From positions 18,788 to 82,787 of the forward strand of contig AZLU01000184.1 in NCBI GenBank assembly GCA_002224055.1: DNA of 64,000 nt, in the 5' to 3' direction. Source of the stretch: Pezizomycotina sp. ARF18. Its lineage: Eukaryota; Ascomycota. Numbering within the stretch: position 1 is the first letter of the stretch; every line of letters begins with the position of its first letter. The position numbers and the translations under genes were made by a program. The notes below the pieces were generated by a model. That model worked only from the letters and a program-made list of their open reading frames with translations. It searched no databases and was not told where the DNA came from. Shown here in pieces: positions 25,096 through 36,999 of the stretch.

Positions 25096-25699
25096 GATCC
25101 CGGCGGAGGCGGGCTGCTCGTATCAGTGGACGTATAACTGGGAGGGTGTCGACCTAGGACAGCCGCACATCCTACACCACATGATCTGTGGAAGGAGCAT
25201 CGTGTCTTCCGAAATTAAAATAGCCTGCTTCAGCGCGTTTACAGTGATTGTCGCGAGGGGCAGGTGGCTGTCAAGGTATATACTACGAATGCGCCCGGTC
25301 GAGATGGGTGGCAGACCGTTGTCGACGCGGCAGCGGACGTTTTCTTAGTCACTTTGTCGGGTTGGCGATGTCGTCGGTCCGAGATGTGATGCGTTGGCCT
25401 CTCATGCTTGTTACCGCAACGACCTATAAAATTCATGGACCTCTTTCCACTCCCGTGCTACATCACAGAACCATCATGTCTTTAGTACAAGCAAGTCCTT
25501 TCTATCAAATGGTGCTTCTAGTTTTAGTTCAGAAGCGATATAATTTACCAGCCGTTTTTCCTGCGAGGGAAAGAAAGAGCAAAGTGCCATCCATTAATTA
25601 AGTATGTTATTCGCTAATACAAAATTCACTGTCTCTTCTCTCGCTGTCCTCGTTCTCTCGTCCCTTTTGTTTTGCCTTTAAAACGTCCACCTACCTTTC

Positions 25700-26195
25700 A
25701 TGGACAAGCTCACAAATAACATCAGTAACCCACAAAATACTAACAGCAATTGCCGCTGCTATTGCAGTGTCGTAAAACAGCTAAATGGTTTGATATGCCT
25801 GACAAGCAAGGCAACAAGGAAAGTATGGATAATACACCTTCTACGTCCACCACACAAAGAAGAGCAAGAAATCATCAAAAACAAATGAGGACCGTCTTCA
25901 TTCCAGCCATGCCCCCCTGGGCGCCAAGGGTTGGAAGGTGTGGTTCTGGATGGGGGCTCTGTGATGATCAGTGTTACCGGATCGTGGTGGTTGTTGTGGT
26001 TGTGGCAGTAGTTGTTGCGGTATACGTAGTTACGCTAGTGATTGTGAGGGCGGGTGGGAAGGGCGTCGCCGCGGCGGCTTCTGCGAGCTGATCTTGCCAA
26101 TACCAAAAAGCAGGGCTAGAAACCCGCGTCCGATGCCACCTTTTCCTTCTGGCTTCTGGAAGGAACCGGAGTCGATCTCAAATCTACAACCGTGA
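25700..26195 (+). CDS. Small single-pass membrane protein with Val-rich helix
   Basis: From ATG 25700 there is an Asn/Cys-rich start (NSNCRCYCS), then a polar region with paired cysteines (RCGSGWGLCDDQC). A very Val-rich transmembrane helix (IVVVVVVVAVVVAVYVV) follows, then a basic, Pro-rich tail (KSRARNPRPMPPFPSG). Frame breaks lie near 25790 and 26030. It ends about 5 bp from the stop of the convergent secreted-protein gene. No family is recognised. Confidence 0.38.
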
Positions 26196-26200
26196 CAGTT

Positions 26201-26619
26201 CTAAACTTCGTGCTTATCTTCGCCATTTGCTTTCGGTCGAGACGAAGGTTCTGATTACCCGCACCTTGCAATCGTGCTTTTCGTTGCCGTTTCCTTTTGG
26301 TCCAGATAAAGTTTTCGAGTCACCCGTAGCGTCACAACCGTGCTTATCGTCGTCGTTGGCTTTTGGTCGAGACGAAGATTTCGAGTTACCCGCAACGTTT
26401 GCAACCGTGACAGTCAGGCTTGACGTCGCCGGTACCGCCAATTCCCGCCCAGGACCAGGACCAGCTTTGACCTGCGAAGGAGTGGTCGGAGTATCGGTAG
26501 TGTGAGCAAGCCGTGTCGGAGATGGTGAGCTCCGAGCCAGGGTGGTGATCCGCATTTTCGGTGGCGTTTCCGGTGAGCCAGATCAGGAGGAGGAGGAGGA
26601 TGAAAGAAAAAGCTTTCAT
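26201..26619 (-). CDS. Small secreted tandem-repeat protein
   Basis: The start ATG (26617-26619) opens a clear signal peptide, MKAFSFILLLLLIWLTGNA. A polar mature region follows, then three copies of a roughly 22-residue repeat with the consensus Gly-Asn-Ser-x-x-Ser-Ser-Arg-Pro-Lys-Ala-Asn...Asp-Lys-His-x-Cys. The repeats are encoded by 66-bp units on the other strand at 26209-26404. Indels shift the frame near 26415 and 26258. With those allowed for, the last unit ends at a stop at 26201-26203. A Lys-Arg pair seems to precede the first repeat, like a Kex2 site. It could be an effector or wall protein, or a fungal RiPP-type (ribosomally made, modified peptide) precursor; the sequence cannot decide. 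Confidence 0.5.
26209..26404. repeat. Three tandem 64-66 bp coding repeats
   Basis: Units at 26209-26272 (64 bp), 26273-26338 (66 bp) and 26339-26404 (66 bp) each begin CGTGCTTATCxTCG or a close variant. Fragments of the unit (AACCGTGACAGT) flank the array on both sides. The 66-bp period equals 22 codons; the 64-bp unit suggests a two-base loss. Confidence 0.8.
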
Positions 26620-27825
26620 GATGGTTTCGCGTTACAGTCTGTTGGTAGCAGCGTTTCGAGGTACAAGAGCTTTTTGTTCTAAAGGATGGCGAGGAGTAGA
26701 AAAGGGGGCGAAGATGAAGATGAGCAGAATGGATGATGCCCAAGAAAAAAAAAAAAAAAAAAACAGTTACCATGAATAATACAAATTATTAACTAATATA
26801 TTAATGACGCGAAAGGCAAATACTCAACAATATTCTTAAGATGCGTACGTATCTTCCTTAAGAGGATTAGATATTAAGGACAACCGATGCCGAAGGTCCT
26901 ACTTTCTAGTTATCGAGAAATTTTCAGCCTAAACTTTCTTATGTATCAAGAGGTGCCGAAACTAAAAACCGAAGAACCAAAATTGACGCACTCAATGCTG
27001 TCGATTATAATTTCGGAGTCTGTAGAAAGGGAAAGATAAGTTCAGGAGCTAAATGCTCTTTGGAGGCAAACGGAGAAGGCCTCAAGTTGCCATGCGGGTA
27101 GTCACAGCAATTATTATTATAGGTATACATATGCAAAATATTCGTCGGGAACAGACTGCCTGCGCTAGGTATCGTCCATGCAAGGACTTGTTTGTGCCCC
27201 CCTTTGAACTACTAGCACAGCAGAGAGTCGTAAGCTTTAGCGCTACAGCGCTCATGCCTAAAGCATTTCAGTGATTTGTATCAATATTCGGGTCGTTCTT
27301 TGTTCTTGGAATTGAATACTGTCTCGAAAATACATTAAAATATATCAGCATTCCGAGTGCTAGGTCTTCGGGAGATTTTGAAAGGGTGGGACTATGTAGT
27401 CAAATCTTTGACCCCTTTTACCTTATGTATGGATATGATCTATTGGGTAAGAAGTACCTATCTATATATTTTAAGTGGGACATATCATATACGAATGCGC
27501 GTTTTTTAAAGCATATATACAAAAGGTAATAGTACCAACGGGAGGCAATTTATAGCTATATAAACCTTGATCAAAGCATGTTCGAGCTTGATATATACTA
27601 CTATTCTGCGTCGATCAAAAGGGAAAAGAAATCCGATAATAAATGAAGAAGAAAAAAATATCACTACTGGAAGCTTCGTAAATTCACTTTTTGCGCCAAC
27701 TCCGGTTGGATATTTAGGATATTAAAACCCATATCCTAAGATCCTTCAATCTTCGAACGTATTTGGTAGCACACTTCGCCGTCAAGTTTGGCAGACAGGC
27801 TCTATAGTATTGTAAGATACAAAGG

Positions 27826-29304
27826 ATGTCTTCCCTAGCCCCTTCAGACTGTCAAAGACGTCAACGTCCGTCTTATCAGCGCAGTGAACGGCTTACTGGA
27901 GTACGTCGACGAACTCGAGACGCGCACGGCATGTTACAACCTAAGATCAGGCAGGACCTGATAAACGCGTCGTTCGACATACGCAGCTTGGTGAAAGCAC
28001 TTGAGGCTGAAATCTACGATACAAATACAAGAAACCTACAGATAGCAGAGATTATTAAGCAGACCATCGATGAGTTGGAGAAAGCAAACGACAGGAACGA
28101 CCAGCTGCAGTCTGACGTAAGTCGGCTAAAGCAGGAGCTAGGATTCGCTAGGGTAGATGCGGCCCGGCATGAAGTGCGGCGGAAGCGATGAGCGTGAAAA
28201 TTCAAGAGTTGGTGAAGATGGATGAAGATGGAGCAGTCCGAAGATGAACCGAAAGAGAACGCTGCATTGGGCGATACTCCAGAGGTTCTCTATCTCCGCG
28301 AACGGTTTCGCAGTGCGAGCTTAGTGGTAAGACTTACCGAAGTCCCTATCAGCCTTGTATGATTCTCCCCAGTTCCCCAAGCCTATATGACCGAACTGAT
28401 ATCGTACTAATAAACTCTAGCTTTCGTGGATTTGAAGGGTAATATTTGCTGCTCGAGGCGCCCGTCACCGAATCAGCTAGAGAATGGAGATATTGTTTCG
28501 AAAGCACCGATGCTCGTGCTCCCGGCCTCCTAGCAGGAGTAGAAGCCCTTCAAGGGGAAGAAACCGCTTAAGGGAAACCCAGGGAACGCTTAAGAGAACG
28601 CTCAAGGGGCTGCCAAGAGGAAGAAGAGACTCAAGTTGTTGCTCGAGTTGCTCCAGGTGCCGCTCAAGAGGTTCAAGTGGTTCAATGTGCTTAACTCCCG
28701 ATTCCATGTCTCCAGTTCTAGATAACGAACCCGAGGATGTCTTCGGTAAGTTTGAAAATCTGCCGAAATGCAATCATATCTTTCAACCACCGAGCATTCT
28801 CCTGATATACGTGCACAGGCCCGGTTTCGCAAAAGCGCAAGCGTAGTCCTCGAGTGCAAGCTCACAGCTCGAAGAGGATTACTGTAAGTGTAATACCCTT
28901 TCCCACGTTTCCCTGATGCGTTTCTTCACGAGATCACCTTTTAATCTTAGATTGATTGAAAACGCAGGGCTTCCACCACCGCCACCGGCACCAAGAAGGC
29001 GTTCCTTCTCAAACTGGAAACGACACTGCATCTTTTCCTACGCCAAGAATATTCACTACAGCCACAATGAATATACCGATCCTGAATATACCTACGCCGA
29101 CTATGCTTCTTACCTCGAGCCGGATGCTGAAGGTGACGTTAGCATTAGTGGAAGTTCCGATCAGGAGCAGCGACCTCTAGTTCGACGTCCGCTACGGGAT
29201 CGACAACGACTGAGGAAATTCATAGTCGAGTTAACCGTATACCCTCGCGTGATTGGGAAGACAAGTCTCCCAGGCACCATCGAGCTCGTTTACCTTCACC
29301 ATGA
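27826..29304 (+). CDS. Uncharacterised four-exon coiled-coil protein with NLS-like motif
   Basis: The ATG at 27826 opens exon 1, which encodes two helical stretches (VKDVNVRLISAVNGLLEYV, then DLINASFDIRSLVKALEAEI) and a long coiled coil (IDELEKANDRNDQLQSDV). Three canonical introns follow: 28327-28420 (ending TACTAATAAACTCTAG), 28746-28818 and 28884-28950. Exon 3 contains SQKRKRSPR, a likely nuclear signal. The last exon is Ser/Thr-rich (SSTSATGSTTTEEIHSR) and ends at a TGA at 29302-29304. Frame breaks lie near 27850, 27945, 28200, 28240, 28590, 28700 and 29165. No family is recognised; a nuclear coiled-coil protein is an inference. Confidence 0.5.
28327..28420 (+). other. Predicted intron 1 of the coiled-coil gene
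   Basis: GTAAGA donor, perfect TACTAAT branch point and CTCTAG acceptor, 94 bp. Confidence 0.75.
28746..28818 (+). other. Predicted intron 2 of the coiled-coil gene
   Basis: GTAAGT donor and GTGCACAG acceptor, 73 bp. It separates EPEDVF from the basic exon with QKRKRSPR. Confidence 0.65.
28884..28950 (+). other. Predicted intron 3 of the coiled-coil gene
   Basis: GTAAGT donor and TTTTAATCTTAG acceptor, 67 bp. Confidence 0.65.
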
Positions 29305-30240
29305 GCACGCGAGGTCGCCGCTAGCTGTCAAGGCCTACGGTAGCCCTGATCTCCCTCTTGCTAACTCCATCGTCCTGCGGGACAACAATCATTAGCCATA
29401 AGTGGTTGAACTCTGCTTCAACATATCTTGGATCTTGAATTAGACCGACGGTGGCCAATAGCAAGCTAGAATATTTTTTTTTTCTCTCAACCCACGTCTT
29501 AAGTTGATCTCGCCGTAAAAGATTAATGAGAAAGATGTTTTATTCAAGCATTAACCGTACATTTTCTAGAAATATTTAAAATAGAAATATAGATTAGCAT
29601 TAGATCTACTTGCTCCCTGTTCTTATTGAGCCGGTTCAGCGCAGGGCTCTTAGCGTGGTTTGGGAGCCCCAAAGGTTGAAGGCAGGTGGGCTAATTTTAA
29701 TTGTTTTTTGCCTTGTAATTGGTGGTTTTTAGAGGACTTTTGCTATTTTCTGAGGTGTCAATCCATTTTTTACCTCGGTAAAAATTGTTGCACCAGTCGT
29801 TTTGGCCCACGCTAAATAATACCCTGGTTCCGAGATTGCAAATCAAGTTCATCTCTATAAGGCGAAGATCGGCTTTACCTTCGATTGAAGTTGTTAATTA
29901 AAGGATCCGGAACTAGATGGCTAAACGACTTGTTGACGACCGAAAAAATCCGAGATTTCTCTAATTTACCGTAGCGTGATCCAAAAACAGGGACCCGTAT
30001 CCTCAGTTCGTAGACTCGTAGTACAAGAAACGCCCATTGCGTTAAAACTGGTTCCTCCATCCCTGGAGTTTTTCTGAACTCTACTTGTGAATATCTGTCC
30101 GGATACCTTCGAGCAAGTGCATAAAAGTCAGTCAAACCCCATCGAGCTGCATATCAACCGCCCCGCTTCCTATATCATTAATCAAAACTTGCCCTATCGA
30201 CCATCCACAACCTGAATTCAATAATTATACTTCAATAAAC
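29305..30240. other. Intergenic, no gene seen
   Basis: AT-rich stretches and a poly-T near 29475. The only long frame, 29875-30135 on the minus strand, has no recognisable features or splice context. Confidence 0.4.
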
Positions 30241-30643
30241 ATGAAATTCCGAACACAAACACTGATCGTCGTAATTTCAACACTAGCCTTAGCGACCATG
30301 GCCGCCCGCGAGACGATGTTGTTAGAATCCCCGGCGCTCGGCCCGACGAGGGCTCCACGGGTAGCTGGTTTGGCGCCAACGTCTTAAGATCGAGACAAGT
30401 CAACGGCGGATGCCCGGCTGGACAAAGTACGTACCGTGCATTGGATTTTCGGGTTATGGCAGGCTAAGCAGTATTGAACCTCATGCTTATCTCTTATTGC
30501 TTGTTTTTCTCCTTTCAATTAACACAGATGTATGCGGAGCTATCGTCAATATCGTCTGCTGCCCTGCCGGTCATTGTTTATTGGGGATGATCTGTCTCCC
30601 CGGGACGGGGCGCCCCCCAGCAGTGCCTTCGCGTGTGGGATAG
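30241..30643 (+). CDS. Small secreted cysteine-rich protein
   Basis: The ATG at 30241 opens a signal peptide (MKFRTQTLIVVISTLALATM). A short propeptide-like region follows, then a compact cysteine domain: CPAGQ, then VCG, then VCCPAGHCLL and ICLPG, six Cys in all. An intron at 30427-30527 (GTACGT...AACACAG) lies between CPAGQ and VCG, and splicing keeps the frame. One indel near 30312 breaks the frame after the signal peptide. The length (about 100 aa), signal peptide and CPxG...CCPxG spacing fit fungal small secreted proteins, often effectors or surface proteins. No named family is assigned. Confidence 0.62.
30427..30527 (+). other. Predicted intron in the secreted cysteine-rich gene
   Basis: GTACGT donor and AACACAG acceptor, 101 bp. 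It splits the cysteine domain between its first and second Cys. Confidence 0.65.
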
Positions 30644-31707
30644 CCACGGCTAGTACATGGCAGAACCTCGCCTATTTCGGGGCACCGAACATGACTACTA
30701 TCACCTTGTACTCTACATCGCCATCCTCCAGTTTTAAGAAGAGTATGGAGGGACAAACTCTAGCCTACCAACTCTTTAATCAGCTGGCTATGAATGGAAT
30801 AAAGAGACATGCTTTTATCCGAAGCATGCATCGGCTCAAATCATACTGAGGGCCTTAAACATCTTGGAGACTGCGTCAAAGTACCGATCATTGTCTTTGT
30901 AAACAGTCAAATTAGAGCAGTAATTCCACGATCCCCAAGACATTAAAAAACGCGCGATGATAATGATCCCATCCCAGAAAATTCAACTTATGTAGATAAC
31001 GCTTGAAAGTGATTTATCGTGGCCATTGCCATTATCGCATTCATTTCATCATGCCTCCTGAGCTTCTCCAGTTACTTTCTAGCGTGCCTGTGTAACCTTT
31101 AACCCTGTATACATGTGCATTCGTGGACAGGTTGACATGTGCAAACGCCATCGGAATTCCCTCCCGTGTACCACAGCAGTGGATACTCTAAGTAAACGTG
31201 CGGAAAAAAGTAGGTATGGTTGGCGACAAAAAGCAAAAAATCTAGGTCGTTTCAAATATCATACGTTATAAGCCCAGAGACGCAGGTACAGTACGATACC
31301 CCCCTTAGGTCATGCGATCTAGCCTAAAACTCTCGATAGGCCTCGAATGAGAAGTCTACTATCACAGTGCAAAAAATTGAGCTGTATCAAACCGCTCTGC
31401 AATTGTATCAAAAGTAGAAAGACTCCATATTTTAGCGCCTAACCTCGTATACTATGCCGCTAAACAGAAACTAAAACCAGAAGAAGCATTTACTGGAGGA
31501 AAGCTTGAAAAATAAGGATGTTTGTAAATACAATTATAGGTATTATCATGCAAAATGGAGACTGGTATATTTAACAGAAACGCCTTCCGATATCAGCCTT
31601 ATCCTTATTTCGGATGGGCTTTGGGTCTTCCTCTAGCAGAGACCCCTCTTGCTAACACGCAAACACGTCCGCGCGCCTGTGGTACGCCATATCGCATCTG
31701 AGCACAT
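30644..31707. other. Intergenic, no gene seen
   Basis: No reading frame with coding character, repeat or RNA gene stands out. Confidence 0.4.
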
Positions 31708-32122
31708 CTATGTGCAATTCCCGCTTGTTTGTTCCCGTATATCGTCCCATAGAACCGTGCGGCGCAGCATGTCCGCCTTCGGAGTCATATAGCGGTTATA
31801 TTCCTCGAGCGAAAACCGCGGCGCGAATAAGTCGTCCTCGATGTGATCGCTGTCGTTCGTATGATACGATGACGCCGACGCTTCCTGGTGATTCAAGAGG
31901 TGTATTGCGAGTTCTCGGGAGATGCCGTCCAGTGTGGGTAGATGACTGTAGACGATCTTGCGGAAAGTCGTATTGACTTGTGTGAGGCGAAAGTAGGAGG
32001 AGATTGGGCACTGCTTGATTATTAGGCTGAGGATCTCGTAGGGAGTAAGGCGCGCTTTGGTGTTGTGAGCCAAGACCGTGTACGGGTTTAGCGGCACTGG
32101 ATGAGTCTTTTCGATCGTTCAT
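31708..32122 (-). CDS. F-box-like small protein
   Basis: The start is taken at the ATG at 32122 (MNDRKDSSSAAKP). A single-base break near 32080 then leads into a frame of about 125 codons to 31708. The segment LTPYEILSLIIKQCP, followed by FRLTQVNTTFRKIV, fits an F-box helix pair: the Leu-Pro-like start, the hydrophobic EIL and the Arg-Leu-x-Val-Asn-x-x-Phe-Arg tail. F-box proteins normally tether targets to SCF ubiquitin ligases. The rest is polar, with no recognised repeat, so a substrate domain is absent or very short. The frame just upstream on the same strand (32119-32496) overlaps this start and is probably not a gene. Confidence 0.4.
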
Positions 32123-34572
32123 TTTGTCGCAATTTTGTCCTGAAAGATTCGACGGTTTTGCGCAACAATAAACCCGGGCTCTCTTCGCAGAAAATTCTTA
32201 ACTGAGAAAAAGCCCCGCAGAGTATCTTTATATTTTTCGACCTTTCGGTAGCTGAACGGATTTCTAAAGCGCTCTTCGGTATAATCGATCGTAATTCGAT
32301 ATCTTTTCTGGCTTGGTGACACAATTTGCATAGTAGAGCTTGCGATGAACACGTAATGATTCCTCATAATTCGGGATATCCATCCGTTATTTAAATAACC
32401 ACTCATCGTAGAGGCATTTGGACTCTCGTGGACTCGAAATGCCCGTGGGGTTAAAAAACTCATAAAACGCTTGGACCGTACGACGTCTAGGCCCATATGT
32501 AAGACGTAGCTATGGTTACAAGTGTTCGTATGACAACTATACTTGGTGATCCCGGTCCAGCGGCTCGGAATTCTATCGGTTGATTGTCACGCTATACTTG
32601 AATTGGACGAAAAAAGGTGCTTTGAGGCATTTGGGAATCCATGGGAGAGTGTTAACCGACAAATCGGCCTTCGAGAACGTTTTCTTACGTTAAGCTATTA
32701 TTAACATCGTGAATATCGTTGATTAATGTTAAGCATCGTGGCTCTCGGTTTGTGTATGGTTGATGCATTATTGTTGAGGAATTTTGAACTAGTCGACCCC
32801 CACAAAAAGCGGGGTCAAAAACGTAGCTCAGATCAAAGGCGCAAATAATGAGATTGTTATAGCCCCCAGCAGTAGACAAAAAGCGAGGGAGACAGCTTTC
32901 TCAAGATCGAATTGTTGTCGTCCAATTGAAAATCATCGACTCTTAGCTCCAATCTTGGCTATAGCCCCAAGAGCTTACAGATTTCCGAACCCAGACCGTC
33001 TTCAAAGAGCTCGAGTTGATGACAGACGCATCTTGCCAAGGACTTCAACATTCCTACATTCCTAAGTTATATTTCTAATACTTATATTTCCAAGTGTATG
33101 TTGATACATATTGTATCAAGAATAATTGCGAGGAGTCAATGTTAATAATCTAGAATCAATAGAGATTCAAGTCAAGATCATTGTCAGAGAAGACCATGGG
33201 TTTTCAGGTATTATATTGCATTCATTGAAAAGTATATCTCAGGGAATAACCGTAAATTCAGCGGCCAAGATTATCTTCATATTCATCCTCTCAAAACTAA
33301 CGAAGCTGAAGTCCGACGGGTTTTCCGACGGACCTAGAGCTGCCAGCTATGCGATACATGAACGGCTCGGAATTGTTTCAAGACCTGAAAATAATAAGAA
33401 TATCGATAAGTATTCCGCAAGCCCCTACAATCGAAGAAGCATGTATCCTATGAATCTATTTGATCTACGAAAGTTTATATGAATTAGGGTAGTTATCTGC
33501 ATTAGATATGAAGCTTGGTATAACTCTATCCGAGGTATATAGAGTAAAATTTAGAAGGATATATTCTTCCAGGAAAACCGTTTAGGAGGACGAAAGGACT
33601 ACATATCTTAACAATATAATATTGAGTCTGGAATACTCTACGCCTCAGTGTCTGGGTCCTAGACAATGATTGACTGGAGCTTCTCGCTGCTCTGATCCCA
33701 CCACAGATAGCCATTGAAAAGGCTCTTGAAACTTGAATTTAATCGTTCCAAAAGAGATAAGAAGCAGGCAGACGAATGGGCTTATACAAGAAAAGAGAGA
33801 AAGAAAAAAAAAATCTCTGGAAAAAAAAATTGAAAACGAGAAAGGAGTGGAATAGGGAAGTTGTTTCCTCATGTCTCAATATATCTAGGTTCGCGCTATC
33901 TAGGAACAACTTATGTATAACCTACGGAAGTCTATAATGCTGCTATGCGTAATTTCTCTTTCCTTAGCTCTAGATTCGAGTATCGGGTCGATACACGAGG
34001 ATGTAAAGTGATTTCACTGAAGTTGCAGGGCATGACAACAGCTACAATGCCGCGATACAGGATAGGAATTGAAGCAAGTAAATCCACCTTCATGGAGACC
34101 GACTTGTTTGATTCTTTACTGGCACAATTGATTTCTATGAAAGAAGAAGTTCGAGACGATAGTATATGGAGTCAATTTTGTAATACTTATCTTTACGAAA
34201 GTAAGACTTGTAGGAGCTATAGCAAGCTAACCTTCCGATTGCAGTATGGTGTCCTCCCGCCTTTTTTTTTATTTTTTTTTTAATATACATCTAAAATAGA
34301 AAAAATACAAAAGGCCTTCAAAATTATTTGTTTGCCATTATTTGCTTCGCAACCACTAAACATCTTCACTCTCAGTACAGACTAAGCATTAACAACAAAC
34401 AAGGCTTCAATTGTGAGTATCTGGCCGTCCATCTTCGGATTATGACTCAATCCATCTCTCATCATCAGACAGAGTTGATGCTAACGTCATGTTAGTTCTC
34501 CTTAGCTACGTCCTCAAGCTCAAAAGCAAACAAACAATCTCCTCCTTCTTCTCAACTACCATCAAATCCACA
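32123..34572. other. Intergenic or decayed DNA
   Basis: Several short frames exist: 32119-32496 minus (125 codons), 33126-33482 plus and 33945-34283 plus. None has a domain, signal peptide or splice context. The sequence is AT-rich with poly-A and poly-T runs near 33808 and 34262. One of these frames may be real, but I cannot support it. Confidence 0.35.
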
Positions 34573-35479
34573 ATGTCGGAATCTCGCGCCGTCCTTCGGG
34601 GCTTCCACACCTCCACCTCCGACCTCCTCTCCTACATCTCTCTCCTCGAATCTGCCGCGCCGCACCTCAAAACCCCGCCGTCACCGAGGCATTTCACGAA
34701 GCCTCCAAGGAGGTCTCACATTCATTCCAGACGCCGCCGCAGAAGCCGAACTCTGGCGCAACAAAGCCGCTACCGCCTCCTTCAAAGGCCACGAGCTCGC
34801 CGCCGAAAACGAGCTCCTCCAGCTCAGCTGGAGAACAAAACGAAGGAGCTGGACACCCTCATGTCCGCCCTCCACCGCGCCGCTGACAAATGGGAGGAAG
34901 TCAATACGTCCCTCCTCGTCGATGCCGTCGAAACTCTCCGGAGGGTGTCGCCACGCCAGACGATGAAGACGGAGACAAAGAAAGCAACAGCGGAGAAGAA
35001 TATGTGGACTCCGACTACGGCAGCGGGTACACCGACTGGCCGTCCGTGGTTTCGCCCATGAGGATGCCTCTGGACGTCGACATTGAAAAGGTGCAGCCGG
35101 AACGTGGCTCGCGCCTCGTCGTCGTCTCTGAGACGTTCGCGTTCACCTCGTGGACCAAGTCGCGGCGGCACCGTCGGTGTCTCGCTTGCCTACGCCGTCA
35201 CCATCGCCAGCACCATCGCCAGCAACGCAGCCGGCAGCAAGGACCCGCGCACGGCAACGCCGTTCTGCCTTGCCCCGCAGTCAAGTCACGCCGTACTGCC
35301 AGCACGCCGCCGAGCGACGCCATACCCGTCCCCTCGCCCTCGCCATCGGACTCTTCGTATCCGGAATTGGAGGACTCCGACTGCTCTCGTCCCTCGGATC
35401 CCTTCGCGTGGTATATCTCATCGCGAAGGACCGTTCGAGGGTCAGGGCCGGTTCGGAGTCTTCCATTTCCGGGTACTAG
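34573..35479 (+). CDS. Uncharacterised coiled-coil protein with acidic middle
   Basis: It starts at ATG 34573 (MSESRAVLRGFHTSTSDLL). Read across small indels near 34680, 34725, 34825, 34930 and 35160, it gives an Ala/Glu-rich helical part (AEAELWRNKAATASFKGHEL, then KTKELDTLMSALHRAADKW). An acidic segment (DDEDGDKESNSGEEYVDSD) and a Pro/Ser-rich C-terminal region follow. The heptads point to oligomerisation. The C-terminal end is uncertain because the frame is unclear beyond about 35160. The codon bias (C-ending codons) differs from the intergenic DNA and resembles the methyltransferase gene at 37000. Confidence 0.45.
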
Positions 35480-35496
35480 AGCTCCTAACCCCCATC

Positions 35497-35520
35497 TCTC
35501 TCTCTCTCTCTCTCTCTCTT
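35497..35520 (+). repeat. CT microsatellite
   Basis: About twelve CT dinucleotides just downstream of the coiled-coil gene. Confidence 0.9.
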
Positions 35521-35614
35521 ATTCTCCCGGCCTGTCATATCTCTCTGTAACTCGGTAGTCGGCGGTGCAGAGCGTTCCTCGTCTCAACTCCATCCTCAAT
35601 CAAGGTCCCCGAAA

Positions 35615-36230
35615 AAAAGCTACTAGCGACTCTATATATACCCATCATACTTCCATCCGCGGACCCTTTGCGAGCTGCAGCACTAGGCCGTCTGGGTGGT
35701 AAAGGAGACAGCACATATGGGTAATCTAGAGTTCTAGTAGTTTTTTTTTTTGGGGGGACTTTGTTTGAGGATAGACTTGAGACGAGGAAGCCTCTTTTTT
35801 CTGTTCTTTTTATGGACCTGTATCATTTTCTGTGGACATTCCGCTCAACCTACCCCATCTAACCCTAAAACTGCTAGCGACTCCGGATATTGCCAAATGA
35901 CTTCTATCCCGCGGCCTTGCGCGAGCTGCAGCGCTTCGGCATCTAGGATAGAAAGGGAGCCAGTAATATAGGTATATCCAGAGTTGCATTGGTACGTTCG
36001 GGTTTATTCGGGTAGGTTGGCGGTTTCATTGTTTTAAGGGAGCGTTAATGGTAGTACGACTTCCGTCAATTCTATCCGCGGCTTTGTATCTACTAGCGGA
36101 CTCTGGACTTTTGCCTGTGACTTCCGTCCTGCGGCCCAGCGCGAGCTGCAGCGCTGGGGCGTCTGCAGAATGGGAGCCATGCAACCAACTATAAGCAAAT
36201 CCGAGTTCCGTTGGTAGATTCAGGCTTCTG
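35615..36230 (+). repeat. Three diverged tandem repeats (about 220-250 bp apart)
   Basis: Units start near 35620, 35871 and 36090. Each has CTxCTAGCGACTC, about 40 bp, TTCCxTCCxGCGGxCC, then the core GCGAGCTGCAGC, and ends with a purine-rich GGGAGCC-like stretch. The core contains the palindrome GCTGCAGC. No reading frame is shared, so the array is probably non-coding. Confidence 0.7.
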
Positions 36231-36999
36231 AGTAACAATTTGACGGGGTCAAGGCCACAGGTTTTTGTTCATTTGGTTTTATTGCATTATAAGAGTAGTA
36301 ATATGATAATATTGTTTTCTTCTCTGCCGTTTGCAACTCCCCGACGATCTATTCCGATTATGATTCATGAGTGAAAAAGATCGGGAGGAAAATATAACCC
36401 AATCCGGTCTACTTTCAATAAACGAAGCTAATGTACAGGGTGGAAATTGCTCTGTTGCGCCTCTCGAGATCTCATCGCAATTTTTCAACAGTGGGTCCCT
36501 TTAATAGTGGAGCCTTCGGGCGCGGGAACTGGTCAATCACCGTTGAGCCGATTCTTATTACTTTGGCGAGCGAGAAATAACGGAACCGGAACCGGAAATA
36601 CCTTTATCCCCCTCTAATTTCGGTATTTGCCTTTAGGTTAAGCCAACAAGGGTTAAAGGGTTAAGCGAGGACGGGGAACGGGAACTCGATGTCCAAGGCA
36701 AAGGGGAGAGAAAATTAAAAGTCTCCGTCAGGCAAATTGAGGGGAAGTTCAATATATTCACATCTTCGACCAGCATCCTCCTCAGCTAGCTTTCATTCTT
36801 CATCGACCATCACGATAATACGCTCAGTGACAGCCTAATCTCTTCACCAGCTACAGTTCCACTAGCGCCGAAAGGCTTCCCTTGGAACCGCTAATCTTAC
36901 ATCAGACCATTCCTCCACTTCCTGCACCCCACTCCAACGCCAGCACTCTCCCCTTCCATACTCCTCCTTAGCTCCTCCCAGTCTTTCAATCTCCCAGCC

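Noticed and set aside
20835-31600. Dispersed GAAACGC(C)TTCCGATA-like sequence near 20845 and 31570
   Set aside because: Two short partial matches only; no consistent place relative to genes.
32119-32496. 125-codon minus-strand frame upstream of the F-box-like gene
   Set aside because: It overlaps the likely start of the F-box gene by four bases, has no domain or splice signal, and lies in decayed-looking DNA.
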